This document shows positions 1-5,298 of a stretch of 5,298 nucleotides of DNA, one piece after another (the first letter of the stretch is position 1; each line of letters opens with the position of its first letter). The position numbers were made by a program, and so were the translations under genes. The notes under the pieces were generated by a model. That model was not told the DNA's origin, made no database searches, and worked only from the letters and a program-made list of their open reading frames with translations. The DNA is taken from assembly GCA_023429545.1 (NCBI GenBank), contig JAEYUU010000094.1:1-5298 (forward strand). The letters run 5' to 3'. Origin of the DNA: Verrucomicrobiota bacterium (GTDB lineage Bacteria > Verrucomicrobiota > Verrucomicrobiia > Verrucomicrobiales > Verrucomicrobiaceae).

Positions 1-746
1 TCCACGAGGAGCGTCTGGGCGGTCACATAACGGCTTTCTTCGCTGGCGAGGAAGAGCAGAGGCCCTTCGAGGTCGTCCATCGCGCCGGGGCGCTTCAGGG
101 GTATGCGGTCGCTTAGGTAGTCCACCCACTCCGCGTCCTGATACATGACCGCATTCTGGGCCGTCTTGAACCAGCCAGGGGCCAGTACATTCACCGTGAT
201 GCCGTGGACGCCCCAATCGTCGGCAAGGGCCATGGCCATCTGCTTCACGCCGCCGCGGCTGGCCCCATAGGGAGCCAGGCCTGCGTAGCCTGCCACGCAG
301 GTCACGGAGCCGATGAGAATGATGCGTCCGTACTGGGCGGGAATCATCATCTCCTTCGCGGCCTGTTGCGCGAGAAAGAAGGAGCCGCGCAAGTTGGTGT
401 CGAGAATCAGGTTCCAGTCATCCCACGTCACGTCCACCGCCGGCTTGCGCACGTTACAGCCTGCGTTGCACACCAGGATGTCCAGCTTGCTAAAGCAGGC
501 TTTGGCCTCCTGAACGGCGTTCACGATGCTTTCCAGCGAGCGCACATCCAGCTCCAAGGGAAGCACCTTGCGCCCCATGTCCTCGACACGCTTCGTGATG
601 TCATCCAGGGATTTCAACGTGCGGCTGGTCACCACCAGATTCGCACCCGCCTGCGCCAGTGTGAGGGCAAAGCGTTCGCCCAGTCCGCGCGAAGTTCCAG
701 AGACAAAGGCGGTACGATCAGCGAGGGAAAAGGGAGGGGTGTTCAT
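1..746 (-). CDS. SDR-family oxidoreductase, partial (C-terminus off the left edge)
   Basis: This is a classical short-chain dehydrogenase/reductase, expected to be a cytosolic NAD(P)-dependent oxidoreductase acting on a hydroxyl or keto group. The 248 visible codons carry the Rossmann cofactor motif SGTSRGLG (residues 16-23), NAG (94-96), the structural Asn of LDTNLRG (N118), catalytic Ser147 in IGSVT and Tyr160 in YGASR. The usual active-site Lys of YxxxK is Arg164 here, which is unusual. APGWFKTAQN (189-198) and the terminal YVTAQTLLV match the family, so only about ten residues should be missing past base 1. Overall style resembles the gluconate 5-dehydrogenase / 2-deoxy-gluconate 3-dehydrogenase branch, but the substrate cannot be assigned. 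The ATG at 746 gives a normal N-terminus (MNTPPFSLADRTAFVSG); no clear Shine-Dalgarno site precedes it. It lies 195 bp behind the ATP-grasp gene on the same strand, so co-transcription is possible but not shown. Confidence 0.93.
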   Translation of the reverse strand, partial: MNTPPFSLADRTAFVSGTSRGLGERFALTLAQAGANLVVTSRTLKSLDDITKRVEDMGRKVLPLELDVRSLESIVNAVQEAKACFSKLDILVCNAGCNVRKPAVDVTWDDWNLILDTNLRGSFFLAQQAAKEMMIPAQYGRIILIGSVTCVAGYAGLAPYGASRGGVKQMAMALADDWGVHGITVNVLAPGWFKTAQNAVMYQDAEWVDYLSDRIPLKRPGAMDDLEGPLLFLASEESRYVTAQTLLV

Positions 747-941
747 GATGGAATTGAAAAGCGGAGAGGACGTTGGCCACGCCGCCCTTGAATGCAAGCG
801 GGGATCGAATGCCGCCGGTGTCTCACGCTGGCGTTGTGCTTCTGCTCCCGGCTTTCTCAAGCAGTTGCATGGTTTTTGCTCATCCGACCAATGCGCCTGC
901 GACGGTTCACGTATGCCAACCACGAATGGCCGCAGGGCTGC
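747..941. other. Intergenic gap between ATP-grasp and SDR genes
   Basis: These 195 bp on the transcribed minus strand contain no open frame longer than a few codons after an ATG, no convincing -35/-10 pair and no strong terminator. A GCAG-CC-CTGC inverted repeat shortly after the ATP-grasp stop is too small to interpret. Whether the SDR is co-transcribed therefore stays open. Confidence 0.4.
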
Positions 942-1928
942 CTATGCCACGAGGGCCGCCGCCACTGCGTCCGCGATGGGCGCGCCGGTCATCGTCTCCA
1001 GCCAGAGCCATTGCCCGCTGGGATTGCACTCGAAGAAGATGCGATCGCCCTCTGCAGTGACGGCGAAATCGAACGATCCGGTGACGAGGCCCATGCTGGC
1101 AAGGAAGGCGCGCATCTGTTTCTCAAACGCCGGTTCCACTTCGATGAGCCGGTGGGGCAGGGTCATCGTGAGCGCACGCCAGTCGGGATTCAACTCTGGC
1201 AGCGAGGAGGTGTCGATCTCCACGGCGAAGATGCGCTGGGGCAGCACGAGGATCCGCAGGTCACGCACCTTGGTGATGGACCCCTGCACGTAGAGCTGCA
1301 CATGGGTGCGCTCTTCTACCATTCCGGCGAGTGCTTCGCCGGGCACCGCCTTGCACCAGATGAGCTTCTGCTTTCCCGGCTCCTCCTGCTGATTGATTGC
1401 GCCGTGTGAAAGGGGCTTCACCGCAATCACCGGGTGCCGCCGTGCGAAGGCGCTGAGAGCGGCCGGATCATTGGAAAAAAGTGTCTCAGGCACGTGGAAG
1501 CCAACCTTCCGTGCGACCATGAGTTGCAGCAGCTTGTTGTTCGCAGACTCGATGGCAGTGGGATGGTCCAGCGGGAAGAGGGCACGCGGCAGGCTGTGGA
1601 TCAGCTTCCGCAGACCCCCGTAAACCTCCGCATGATCGAGCATGGCGGAGTCCGGATAGGCGAATTTGCGGCTCTCTCCTTCCAGGCCGTAGCGCCGGAG
1701 GTACACCCGCTTCACCTTTGTGGAGTCAATGATCTTCGAAGGCTCCGCGCGCCGTTGGATGCGCCAGCGGCATTCCTGTCCGGAGATGTCCACTTGCAGG
1801 AGCAGTTCCTCCATTGCCAGCGTGGTATCGAGCTGGAAAATTTCCTCATGGGGAACTCCGCGGCGGCGCAGCGCAGAGACGATCGCCTGCGCATGAGCAT
1901 CCTCCGAAGGTGCGAGCAGGAGCAGCAT
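942..1928 (-). CDS. ATP-grasp graspetide maturase, MvdC/MvdD-like
   Basis: This 328-residue protein belongs to the ATP-grasp ligases that cyclise ribosomal peptides (microviridin MvdC/MvdD and the wider graspetide maturases). Family members use ATP to activate Asp/Glu side chains as acyl-phosphates and join them to Ser/Thr hydroxyls or Lys amines of a precursor. The N-terminal part (about 1-120) resembles the MvdD pre-ATP-grasp domain: it opens MLLLLAPSEDAHA and contains the VKRVYLRR strand (72-79). The ATP-grasp part follows with SANNKLLQL (128-136), VPETLFSNDP (146-155), ATP-binding Lys171 in VIAVKP, RDLR (222-225), SFDF (285-288) and the hallmark FFECNPSGQWLWLE (298-311), whose E300 and N302 are expected Mg-ATP ligands. 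Length is typical. The ATG at 1928 is secure because an in-frame TGA lies four codons upstream; no Shine-Dalgarno is evident. Two homologous 41-residue peptide genes lie just upstream on the same strand and are its likely substrates. A general ATP-grasp ligase is the alternative, but the NPSGQWLWLE signature argues strongly for peptide maturation. Confidence 0.92.
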   Translation of the reverse strand: MLLLLAPSEDAHAQAIVSALRRRGVPHEEIFQLDTTLAMEELLLQVDISGQECRWRIQRRAEPSKIIDSTKVKRVYLRRYGLEGESRKFAYPDSAMLDHAEVYGGLRKLIHSLPRALFPLDHPTAIESANNKLLQLMVARKVGFHVPETLFSNDPAALSAFARRHPVIAVKPLSHGAINQQEEPGKQKLIWCKAVPGEALAGMVEERTHVQLYVQGSITKVRDLRILVLPQRIFAVEIDTSSLPELNPDWRALTMTLPHRLIEVEPAFEKQMRAFLASMGLVTGSFDFAVTAEGDRIFFECNPSGQWLWLETMTGAPIADAVAAALVA

Positions 1929-2050
1929 GGGAACGAATCACGCCGGAATGAATCCTGGCGTCATGACTGTGGTGCGCGACGGAATCTCTGCCCCTCAATG
2001 GCCCCAGCGTGCTGTGATGCCAAAGGGAGGAAGGGCGGCTGCAGGGCACT

Positions 2051-2068
2051 GCCGGGATGTGTGCCGGC
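2051..2068 (-). other. Small hairpin directly after the copy B stop codon
   Basis: Directly after the TAA of copy B the transcript can pair GCCGG with CCGGC around an 8-nt loop. No T-run follows, so this is not a classical terminator. Its position mirrors the hairpin behind copy A and lies in the 140-bp gap before the ATP-grasp gene, where partial termination or processing could make precursor messages more abundant than maturase message. The stem is short and the role is inferred. Confidence 0.25.
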
Positions 2069-2194
2069 TTAACTGTCCCCCATCGGATCCGAGGTCAGCG
2101 TATCTGCGGTGGGATCCGACGGCTCAGGGACCGAGTTGATAATGGGAAGAATGGATTCAGCGCAGAGTGTTTCGAGGAGCGAGAGGGTATTCAT
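2069..2194 (-). CDS. Putative graspetide precursor peptide, copy B (41 aa)
   Basis: A small gene of 41 codons plus TAA, likely encoding a substrate of the ATP-grasp enzyme that starts 140 bp downstream on the same strand. The N-terminal half (MNTLSLLE, then Cys11 and Glu13) would be the leader. The C-terminal half starts at NSVPE (20-24) and ends SDPMGDS (35-41); it would be the core, offering Ser/Thr hydroxyls (S21, S26, T29, T32, T34, S35, S41) and acids (E24, D27, D31, D36, D40). It contains no Lys, Arg, His or aromatic residue. It has the same length as copy A and matches it at about 23 aligned positions, which is the main reason for calling so short a frame. No Shine-Dalgarno sequence precedes the ATG at 2194, as for its neighbours. 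The graspetide role is inferred from similarity of the pair and from position; I do not recognise the peptide family. Confidence 0.75.
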   Translation of the reverse strand: MNTLSLLETLCAESILPIINSVPEPSDPTADTLTSDPMGDS

Positions 2195-2239
2195 AATGGC
2201 GAAGTTGGAGGGGAATCTTCCGGGCTAAAAACCTTTCGC

Positions 2240-2256
2240 GACGCCTAACCTGCGTC
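2240..2256 (-). other. Small hairpin just after the copy A stop codon
   Basis: Two bases after the TGA of copy A, the transcript can pair GACGC with GCGTC around a 7-nt loop. A run of five T lies at 2227-2231, eight bases beyond the stem, too far and too short for a standard intrinsic terminator. It could act as a weak attenuator or a 3' stabiliser of the precursor message; a 5-bp stem may also be chance. Confidence 0.25.
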
Positions 2257-2258
2257 TT

Positions 2259-2384
2259 TCACTGGTCTGACATGGGATCAGAGACGCCGTCCTGAGAGGG
2301 ACCCGAAGTCTCAGGAACGGAATTATGATCGGGTGTCTCGGCTTCCGTGCAAATAATCTCCAATAGGGAAACAGTCATGTTCAT
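2259..2384 (-). CDS. Putative graspetide precursor peptide, copy A (41 aa)
   Basis: First gene of the minus-strand group: 41 codons plus TGA, 64 bp upstream of its paralogue B. The N-terminus is MNMTVSLLE with Cys12 and Glu14. The second half begins NSVPE (21-25) and closes SDPMSDQ (35-41). Candidate ester donors are S22, T26, S27, S30, S35 and S39; acceptors are E25, D32, D36 and D40. There is no Lys, Arg or aromatic residue, and eight of 41 residues are acidic. Of about 23 residues identical to B, 12 use different synonymous codons, the pattern expected of a translated and selected peptide. Start choice is between the ATG at 2384 and an in-frame ATG at 2378 (MNM); 2384 matches the MN start of copy B. 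A sigma70-like promoter ends about 57 bp upstream. A regulatory peptide or chance frame is possible but does not explain the paralogy. Confidence 0.75.
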   Translation of the reverse strand: MNMTVSLLEIICTEAETPDHNSVPETSGPSQDGVSDPMSDQ

Positions 2385-2615
2385 TCGGGTTGAAAGCTTC
2401 AAATGAGAGGATGGTGAAAAAGAGTTTCTCCCAAGCATTGTTTATAGGGATTGCTGGACGGTCTGGCAATGCCAAAAGGATGTTCGAGGAGAAAATGGGA
2501 ATGTTGACGCGTGAGAGTGGTTTGCACGTGACAACGAGATGACAGTCACTTCAATGGGTATACGATGCCCGTTTTGGTCCACGATGCGTGTTAGAGTCAG
2601 CAGGTTTGCTGCCAG
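2385..2615. other. Divergent intergenic region between the two gene groups
   Basis: These 231 bp separate the minus-strand peptide group from the plus-strand Mur-like gene. The region holds the minus-strand promoter described separately. A perfect 9-nt palindrome TGACAGTCA (2540-2548) lies within a wider inverted repeat, GTGAC (2528-2532) with GTCAC (2545-2549), which might be an operator; evidence is weak. I found no convincing plus-strand promoter and no further copy of the small peptide gene. Confidence 0.4.
2441..2469 (-). promoter_or_regulatory. Sigma70-like promoter for the precursor/ATP-grasp group
   Basis: On the minus strand a -35 box TTGCCA (2464-2469) and a -10 box TATAAA (2441-2446) are separated by exactly 17 bp. 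Each box matches the consensus at five of six positions. Transcription would start near 2434 and give a leader of about 50 nt before the ATG of copy A at 2384. The surrounding DNA is AT-richer than the genes: 51 of 120 bases are G or C over 2341-2460. No other promoter of comparable quality was seen between this site and the ATP-grasp gene. Confidence 0.55.
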
Positions 2616-4070
2616 ATGCCTTCCATGCCCAAGCCTTCCCCGTATCCATTGCGCCCCTTGCCCGGCAGGATCCACTTTTGTGGCGTGTGCGGTCGCGCCA
2701 TGGGAGGGGTGGCGGCCGCGCTCAGCGGAAGGAAGGGTGTGCAGATCAGCGGCTCAGACATGGGAGCTCATGCGCCCATGGACGCGGTGCTCCGTGAATC
2801 TGGTGTGCGCCTCCAAACCACGTATGACAAAAGGAACCTGCGAGGTCCCATCGACCTCGTGGTGGCTGGCCCTGTCATCTTGCGCCAGCACATCGAGATT
2901 ATGGAGGCCCTGCGGAAGCGCATTCCCGTGATTTCGCTCCCGCGCTTCCTGCAGGAGTATTTTCTCCGCGAATCGCGCAATGTCGTGGTGGCAGGCACCA
3001 ACGGGAAAACCACCACCACCGCGATGCTGGTGCACATTCTCAGGAGCGCCGGCCGCGATCCGGACTATCTCATCGGTGGCATGCCCCGCGACGGCACACC
3101 ACCTGCCCGCTGGGAGGGCGCACCGCTGGCAGTGCTGGAGGGCGATGAATTCTCCTCCGGATTCGGCGACCTCAACCCCAAGATGCTGCACTACCGGCCC
3201 AATGTGGCCGTGCTGACGAATGTCTGCTGGGATCACCCGGAGATCTACCGCACGGAGCGCGAGCTCCGCGTGGCGTTCTCGGTATTCCTGCAGTTGCTCC
3301 CACCGGACGGGTTGCTGGTCTTCAATGGGGACGATCCCATCTCAAGCAGGAAGATCGTGCCCTGGGCTCCGTGCCCCAAGGTGGAGGCCGGCTTTGGCCG
3401 CGCCTGCCAGCATCGCCTGGAGCGTTTCAAAGCCAGGGCAGCGGGATGTGAATTTGAATTCCTCGGCAAGCCGTTCGCGCTCCCGCTCATGGGGAAAATG
3501 AATGGGTTGAACGCGGCTCTGGCAACACTGGCAGCGCGCCACCTCGGGGTGAGTCTCACGAAAATCCGGCAGGCATTGGAGAGCTTCCAGGGTGTACAAG
3601 GACGGCAGGATATCCGCATTGAAAGTCCGGGACTCGTGCATGTGAGTGATGAGGCGTATCATCCTGATGCGCTACGTGCGCTCATCGGGGCGCTGAAAGG
3701 CCGCTATCCGCGGCGTCGCATTCTGGTCTGCCTCCAGCCCCGCTCCACGGGTGGTCGTGGTGGATTCCAGGAAAAGGAGCTTCCCGCGGGACTCGCGGGC
3801 GCGGATGTCGTCCTGCTCAGCGATGCCCGCGATCCCATGCCCCACAACCAGCCAGGCAAGATGTTCCGTCCAGGTCTCGTGGTGCAGGCCTTGCGAAAGC
3901 GGAAGGTGATTGTCCGCGCTGTGGGTCCTGCGCAGAACCTGGGGCCTGTCCTGCTGCAAATCGCGAAAAGGGGCGACCTCGTGCTCACGTCGTTGAAGAT
4001 GCATCAGCCGGAGGCAGAAGCATCGTTGCTCAGCGCGCTGGAACAGCTCAAGATGCGCTGGCAATCGTGA
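2616..4070 (+). CDS. Mur-ligase-family protein, divergent Mpl/MurC-like
   Basis: This 484-residue protein has the three-domain Mur ligase layout; the family joins an amino acid or peptide to a carboxylate through an ATP-made acyl-phosphate. Domain 1 opens RIHFCGVCGRAMGG (18-31) and includes SGSDMGAH (45-52), very like Mpl, the ligase that reattaches recycled murein tripeptide to UDP-MurNAc. The central ATPase domain has the P-loop AGTNGKTTTT (126-135), EGDEF (175-179), TNVCWDHPE (201-209) and GKMNGLN (293-299). Domain 3 has GRQDIR (329-334), DEAYHPDAL (345-353) and LQPRSTGG (373-380). Several signatures differ from Mpl/MurC: Asn for His in the P-loop, Gly for the first Arg of the usual RR pair, DEAYHP for DxAHHP, and a C-terminus lacking the usual MSNGGFGG. 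ATP-dependent ligase chemistry is likely, the substrate unknown. The start is at 2616 or 2625; homology begins near residue 17, so the first residues are an extension or the true start is a TTG (2649 or 2658). It overlaps the glycosyltransferase by 4 nt. Confidence 0.88.
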   Translation: MPSMPKPSPYPLRPLPGRIHFCGVCGRAMGGVAAALSGRKGVQISGSDMGAHAPMDAVLRESGVRLQTTYDKRNLRGPIDLVVAGPVILRQHIEIMEALRKRIPVISLPRFLQEYFLRESRNVVVAGTNGKTTTTAMLVHILRSAGRDPDYLIGGMPRDGTPPARWEGAPLAVLEGDEFSSGFGDLNPKMLHYRPNVAVLTNVCWDHPEIYRTERELRVAFSVFLQLLPPDGLLVFNGDDPISSRKIVPWAPCPKVEAGFGRACQHRLERFKARAAGCEFEFLGKPFALPLMGKMNGLNAALATLAARHLGVSLTKIRQALESFQGVQGRQDIRIESPGLVHVSDEAYHPDALRALIGALKGRYPRRRILVCLQPRSTGGRGGFQEKELPAGLAGADVVLLSDARDPMPHNQPGKMFRPGLVVQALRKRKVIVRAVGPAQNLGPVLLQIAKRGDLVLTSLKMHQPEAEASLLSALEQLKMRWQS

Positions 4071-5263
4071 AAGTACTCCTGACCAACTTCCGGCTCGCTG
4101 AGCGCACTGGCACCGAGTGCGCCCTCATGGAGATTGCCATCGGATTGAAGGCACGCGGGCATGAGGTGGCAGTCTTCACTCCGGAGCCCGGCGCTCTCGC
4201 GGAACTCCTGCGGAACGCGCATGGCATCCCTGTGGTGGCCGGGCTCGCGCAGGTGCCATGGACTCCAGACATCATCCACGGACAGCATCAGGTGCCGACC
4301 ACGTTGGCTCTGCTGCAGTTCCCTTCCGCCCCGGTACTGAACTACTGCCACGGTTACGGACCTGTCAAGGAGCGGCCGGTTCGTCATCCCCGCGTGCGCC
4401 GCTGGCTGGCACCCTCGACCAATTTTCGCGACTGGTTCCAACAGGAGTTCCAGATTCCTCCGGACAGGTTTGTCTTCGCCCCAAACTGGGTGGACACGGA
4501 CAGGTTCCCGCTCCGCACACTTCCCCAATCCAATCACAAGGCGCTGCTCTACCACACCAGTATCCGTCGTGGAGCTTCGGTGGAAGCGCTGAAGGAGGGG
4601 TGCCGCGCTGCAGGATTTGAGTTCGCCGCCGTGTCCTATGCCCTCGGCGGCGGCACGGATGCTCCTGAGAAGCTCTTGGGCGGGTACGATGTGGTCTTCA
4701 CTTCCGGTCGCTCCGCGCTGGAGGCGATGGCATGCGGCTGCGCCGTGATTCCCGTGAGGGAAGGGCGACTGGGCGACGCCATCACGCCGGAGAATGCTGA
4801 GGCGGCACTTCACCTCAACTTCTCGGTGGTCTCCACGATGCAGGAACTGACCCCTGATGCGGTGCGCCACGTCCTGCAGACCCTGGATGCCACCCGATTG
4901 CCGGCGCTGGCCGCCCGGGTGCGTACCGAACTCTCGCTGAATGCGGGGCTGGATCGCATGGAGGCCTGCTATGCGGACATCCTCGCGGAAGAGCTGCCGC
5001 CCCCCGACCTCATGGCCGACCAGGCGGCGCTGCACCAGGCTCTCCTCACCGCAGCGGAAGCTCTTGCTTCCAGCCGCCAGGAGACGGCCCGCATCCGGGA
5101 AGGCTGGGAGGAGACCAAGCGGAAACGTGAATCCCTCAGCGTGGAACTCTCCGCCGTGAAACAAGCCCTTGCCGAAGTGAAACGACCGACGGCTGCGTCA
5201 GATCCGGCCCTATGGCGCATGCTGAAACAGCGATGGAGCCGGCTCACTGGTGAGAAGGGCTGA
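4067..5263 (+). CDS. GT-B (GT4-like) glycosyltransferase with C-terminal coiled coil
   Basis: A 398-residue protein with the GT-B fold of GT4-type glycosyltransferases, which move a sugar from a nucleotide donor to a lipid, glycan or protein. The N-terminal acceptor domain starts MKVLLTNFRLAERTGTE, with the Gly-Thr loop at 15-16 and GHEVAVFTPEPG (31-42). FAPNWVDTDRF (137-147) matches the inter-domain N-x-V-D/F motif. The donor domain has VVFTSGRSALEAMACGCAVI (209-228), corresponding to the GT4 EAMACG element; the first Glu of the usual E-x7-E pair is absent. From about 316 to 373 the chain is Ala/Glu/Lys/Arg-rich and looks like a coiled coil, followed by a basic Trp-containing end (ALWRMLKQRWSRL). 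No transmembrane segment is seen. The GTG start at 4067 overlaps the preceding TGA (GTGA), implying translational coupling to the Mur-like gene; the next in-frame ATG (4127) would delete the first beta strand. Donor and acceptor are unknown. Confidence 0.88.
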   Translation: MKVLLTNFRLAERTGTECALMEIAIGLKARGHEVAVFTPEPGALAELLRNAHGIPVVAGLAQVPWTPDIIHGQHQVPTTLALLQFPSAPVLNYCHGYGPVKERPVRHPRVRRWLAPSTNFRDWFQQEFQIPPDRFVFAPNWVDTDRFPLRTLPQSNHKALLYHTSIRRGASVEALKEGCRAAGFEFAAVSYALGGGTDAPEKLLGGYDVVFTSGRSALEAMACGCAVIPVREGRLGDAITPENAEAALHLNFSVVSTMQELTPDAVRHVLQTLDATRLPALAARVRTELSLNAGLDRMEACYADILAEELPPPDLMADQAALHQALLTAAEALASSRQETARIREGWEETKRKRESLSVELSAVKQALAEVKRPTAASDPALWRMLKQRWSRLTGEKG

Positions 5264-5298
5264 GATTTCTGCCCGGACTCACCCAGGCACCTCTACTC

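Noticed and set aside
526..1293. 255-codon plus-strand frame spanning the SDR/ATP-grasp gap
   Set aside because: It runs antisense through two well-supported genes, is rich in Ser and Arg, and shows no domain.
1434..2072. 212-codon plus-strand frame
   Set aside because: Antisense to the ATP-grasp gene with no recognisable motif; the opposite strand explains the region.
2057..2248. 63-codon plus-strand frame over the peptide B region
   Set aside because: The opposite strand carries the paralogous peptide with third-position divergence; this frame has no counterpart over copy A.
2504..2564. Possible plus-strand promoter (TTGACG at 2504-2509, TATACG at 2559-2564)
   Set aside because: The TTGACG box has only CGTGAC at 17 bp, and the TATACG box has no -35 at 16-18 bp and no proper TGn extension; the two boxes are too far apart to act together.
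2442..2675. 77-codon minus-strand frame upstream of the peptide genes
   Set aside because: It overlaps the minus-strand promoter and the start of the Mur-like gene, and has no similarity to the 41-residue peptides.
4004..5164. 386-codon open frame on the minus strand
   Set aside because: It lies opposite the glycosyltransferase and the end of the Mur-like gene, whose motifs are clear; its translation is rich in His, Arg and Gly with no recognisable domain, typical of an antisense shadow in GC-rich DNA.
1..5298. CRISPR array, tRNA, rRNA or insertion sequence
   Set aside because: No regularly spaced direct repeats, cloverleaf, rRNA-like sequence or transposase motif was seen; almost all the window is explained by six genes.

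Overview
The window looks like GC-rich bacterial chromosome from a Gram-negative, possibly a member of the Verrucomicrobiota. That placement is a weak inference from protein style, GC-rich coding sequence and the general lack of Shine-Dalgarno sites. It holds six genes in two divergent groups. The minus-strand group reads leftward from about 2440: two very small peptide genes (2259-2384 and 2069-2194), an ATP-grasp ligase of the graspetide (MvdC/MvdD, microviridin-type) maturase family (942-1928), and a short-chain dehydrogenase/reductase cut by the left edge (1-746). The plus-strand group is a Mur-ligase-family protein most like Mpl (2616-4070), overlapping by 4 nt with a GT-B glycosyltransferase that carries a coiled-coil tail (4067-5263).

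The central observation is the pair of 41-codon genes. Each is exactly 126 bp. They encode clearly homologous, acidic peptides with no Lys, Arg or aromatic residue, and many differences between matching codons are synonymous. They lie immediately upstream of, and co-oriented with, the ATP-grasp gene. A good sigma70-like promoter (TTGCCA, 17 bp, TATAAA at 2441-2469) precedes them. I read this as a graspetide (omega-ester-linked RiPP) locus with two precursor paralogues and one maturase. The peptide type is not one I recognise: there is no microviridin-like core and no Lys for lactams, so only side-chain esters would be possible.

The plus-strand pair suggests sugar or cell-envelope chemistry. 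The Mur-like protein keeps the Mpl layout but has changes at several signature positions (GTNGKTTTT P-loop, DEAYHP instead of DxAHHP, a divergent C-terminus). Whether this pair and the SDR work with the peptide locus or are only neighbours cannot be decided from the window. No transporter, protease or acetyltransferase is visible; the window edges prevent a conclusion about their absence.

Intergenic stretches are short. Positions 747-941 show no convincing signal, 1929-2068 hold only a small hairpin, 2385-2615 carry the minus-strand promoter, and 5264-5298 is too short to interpret.
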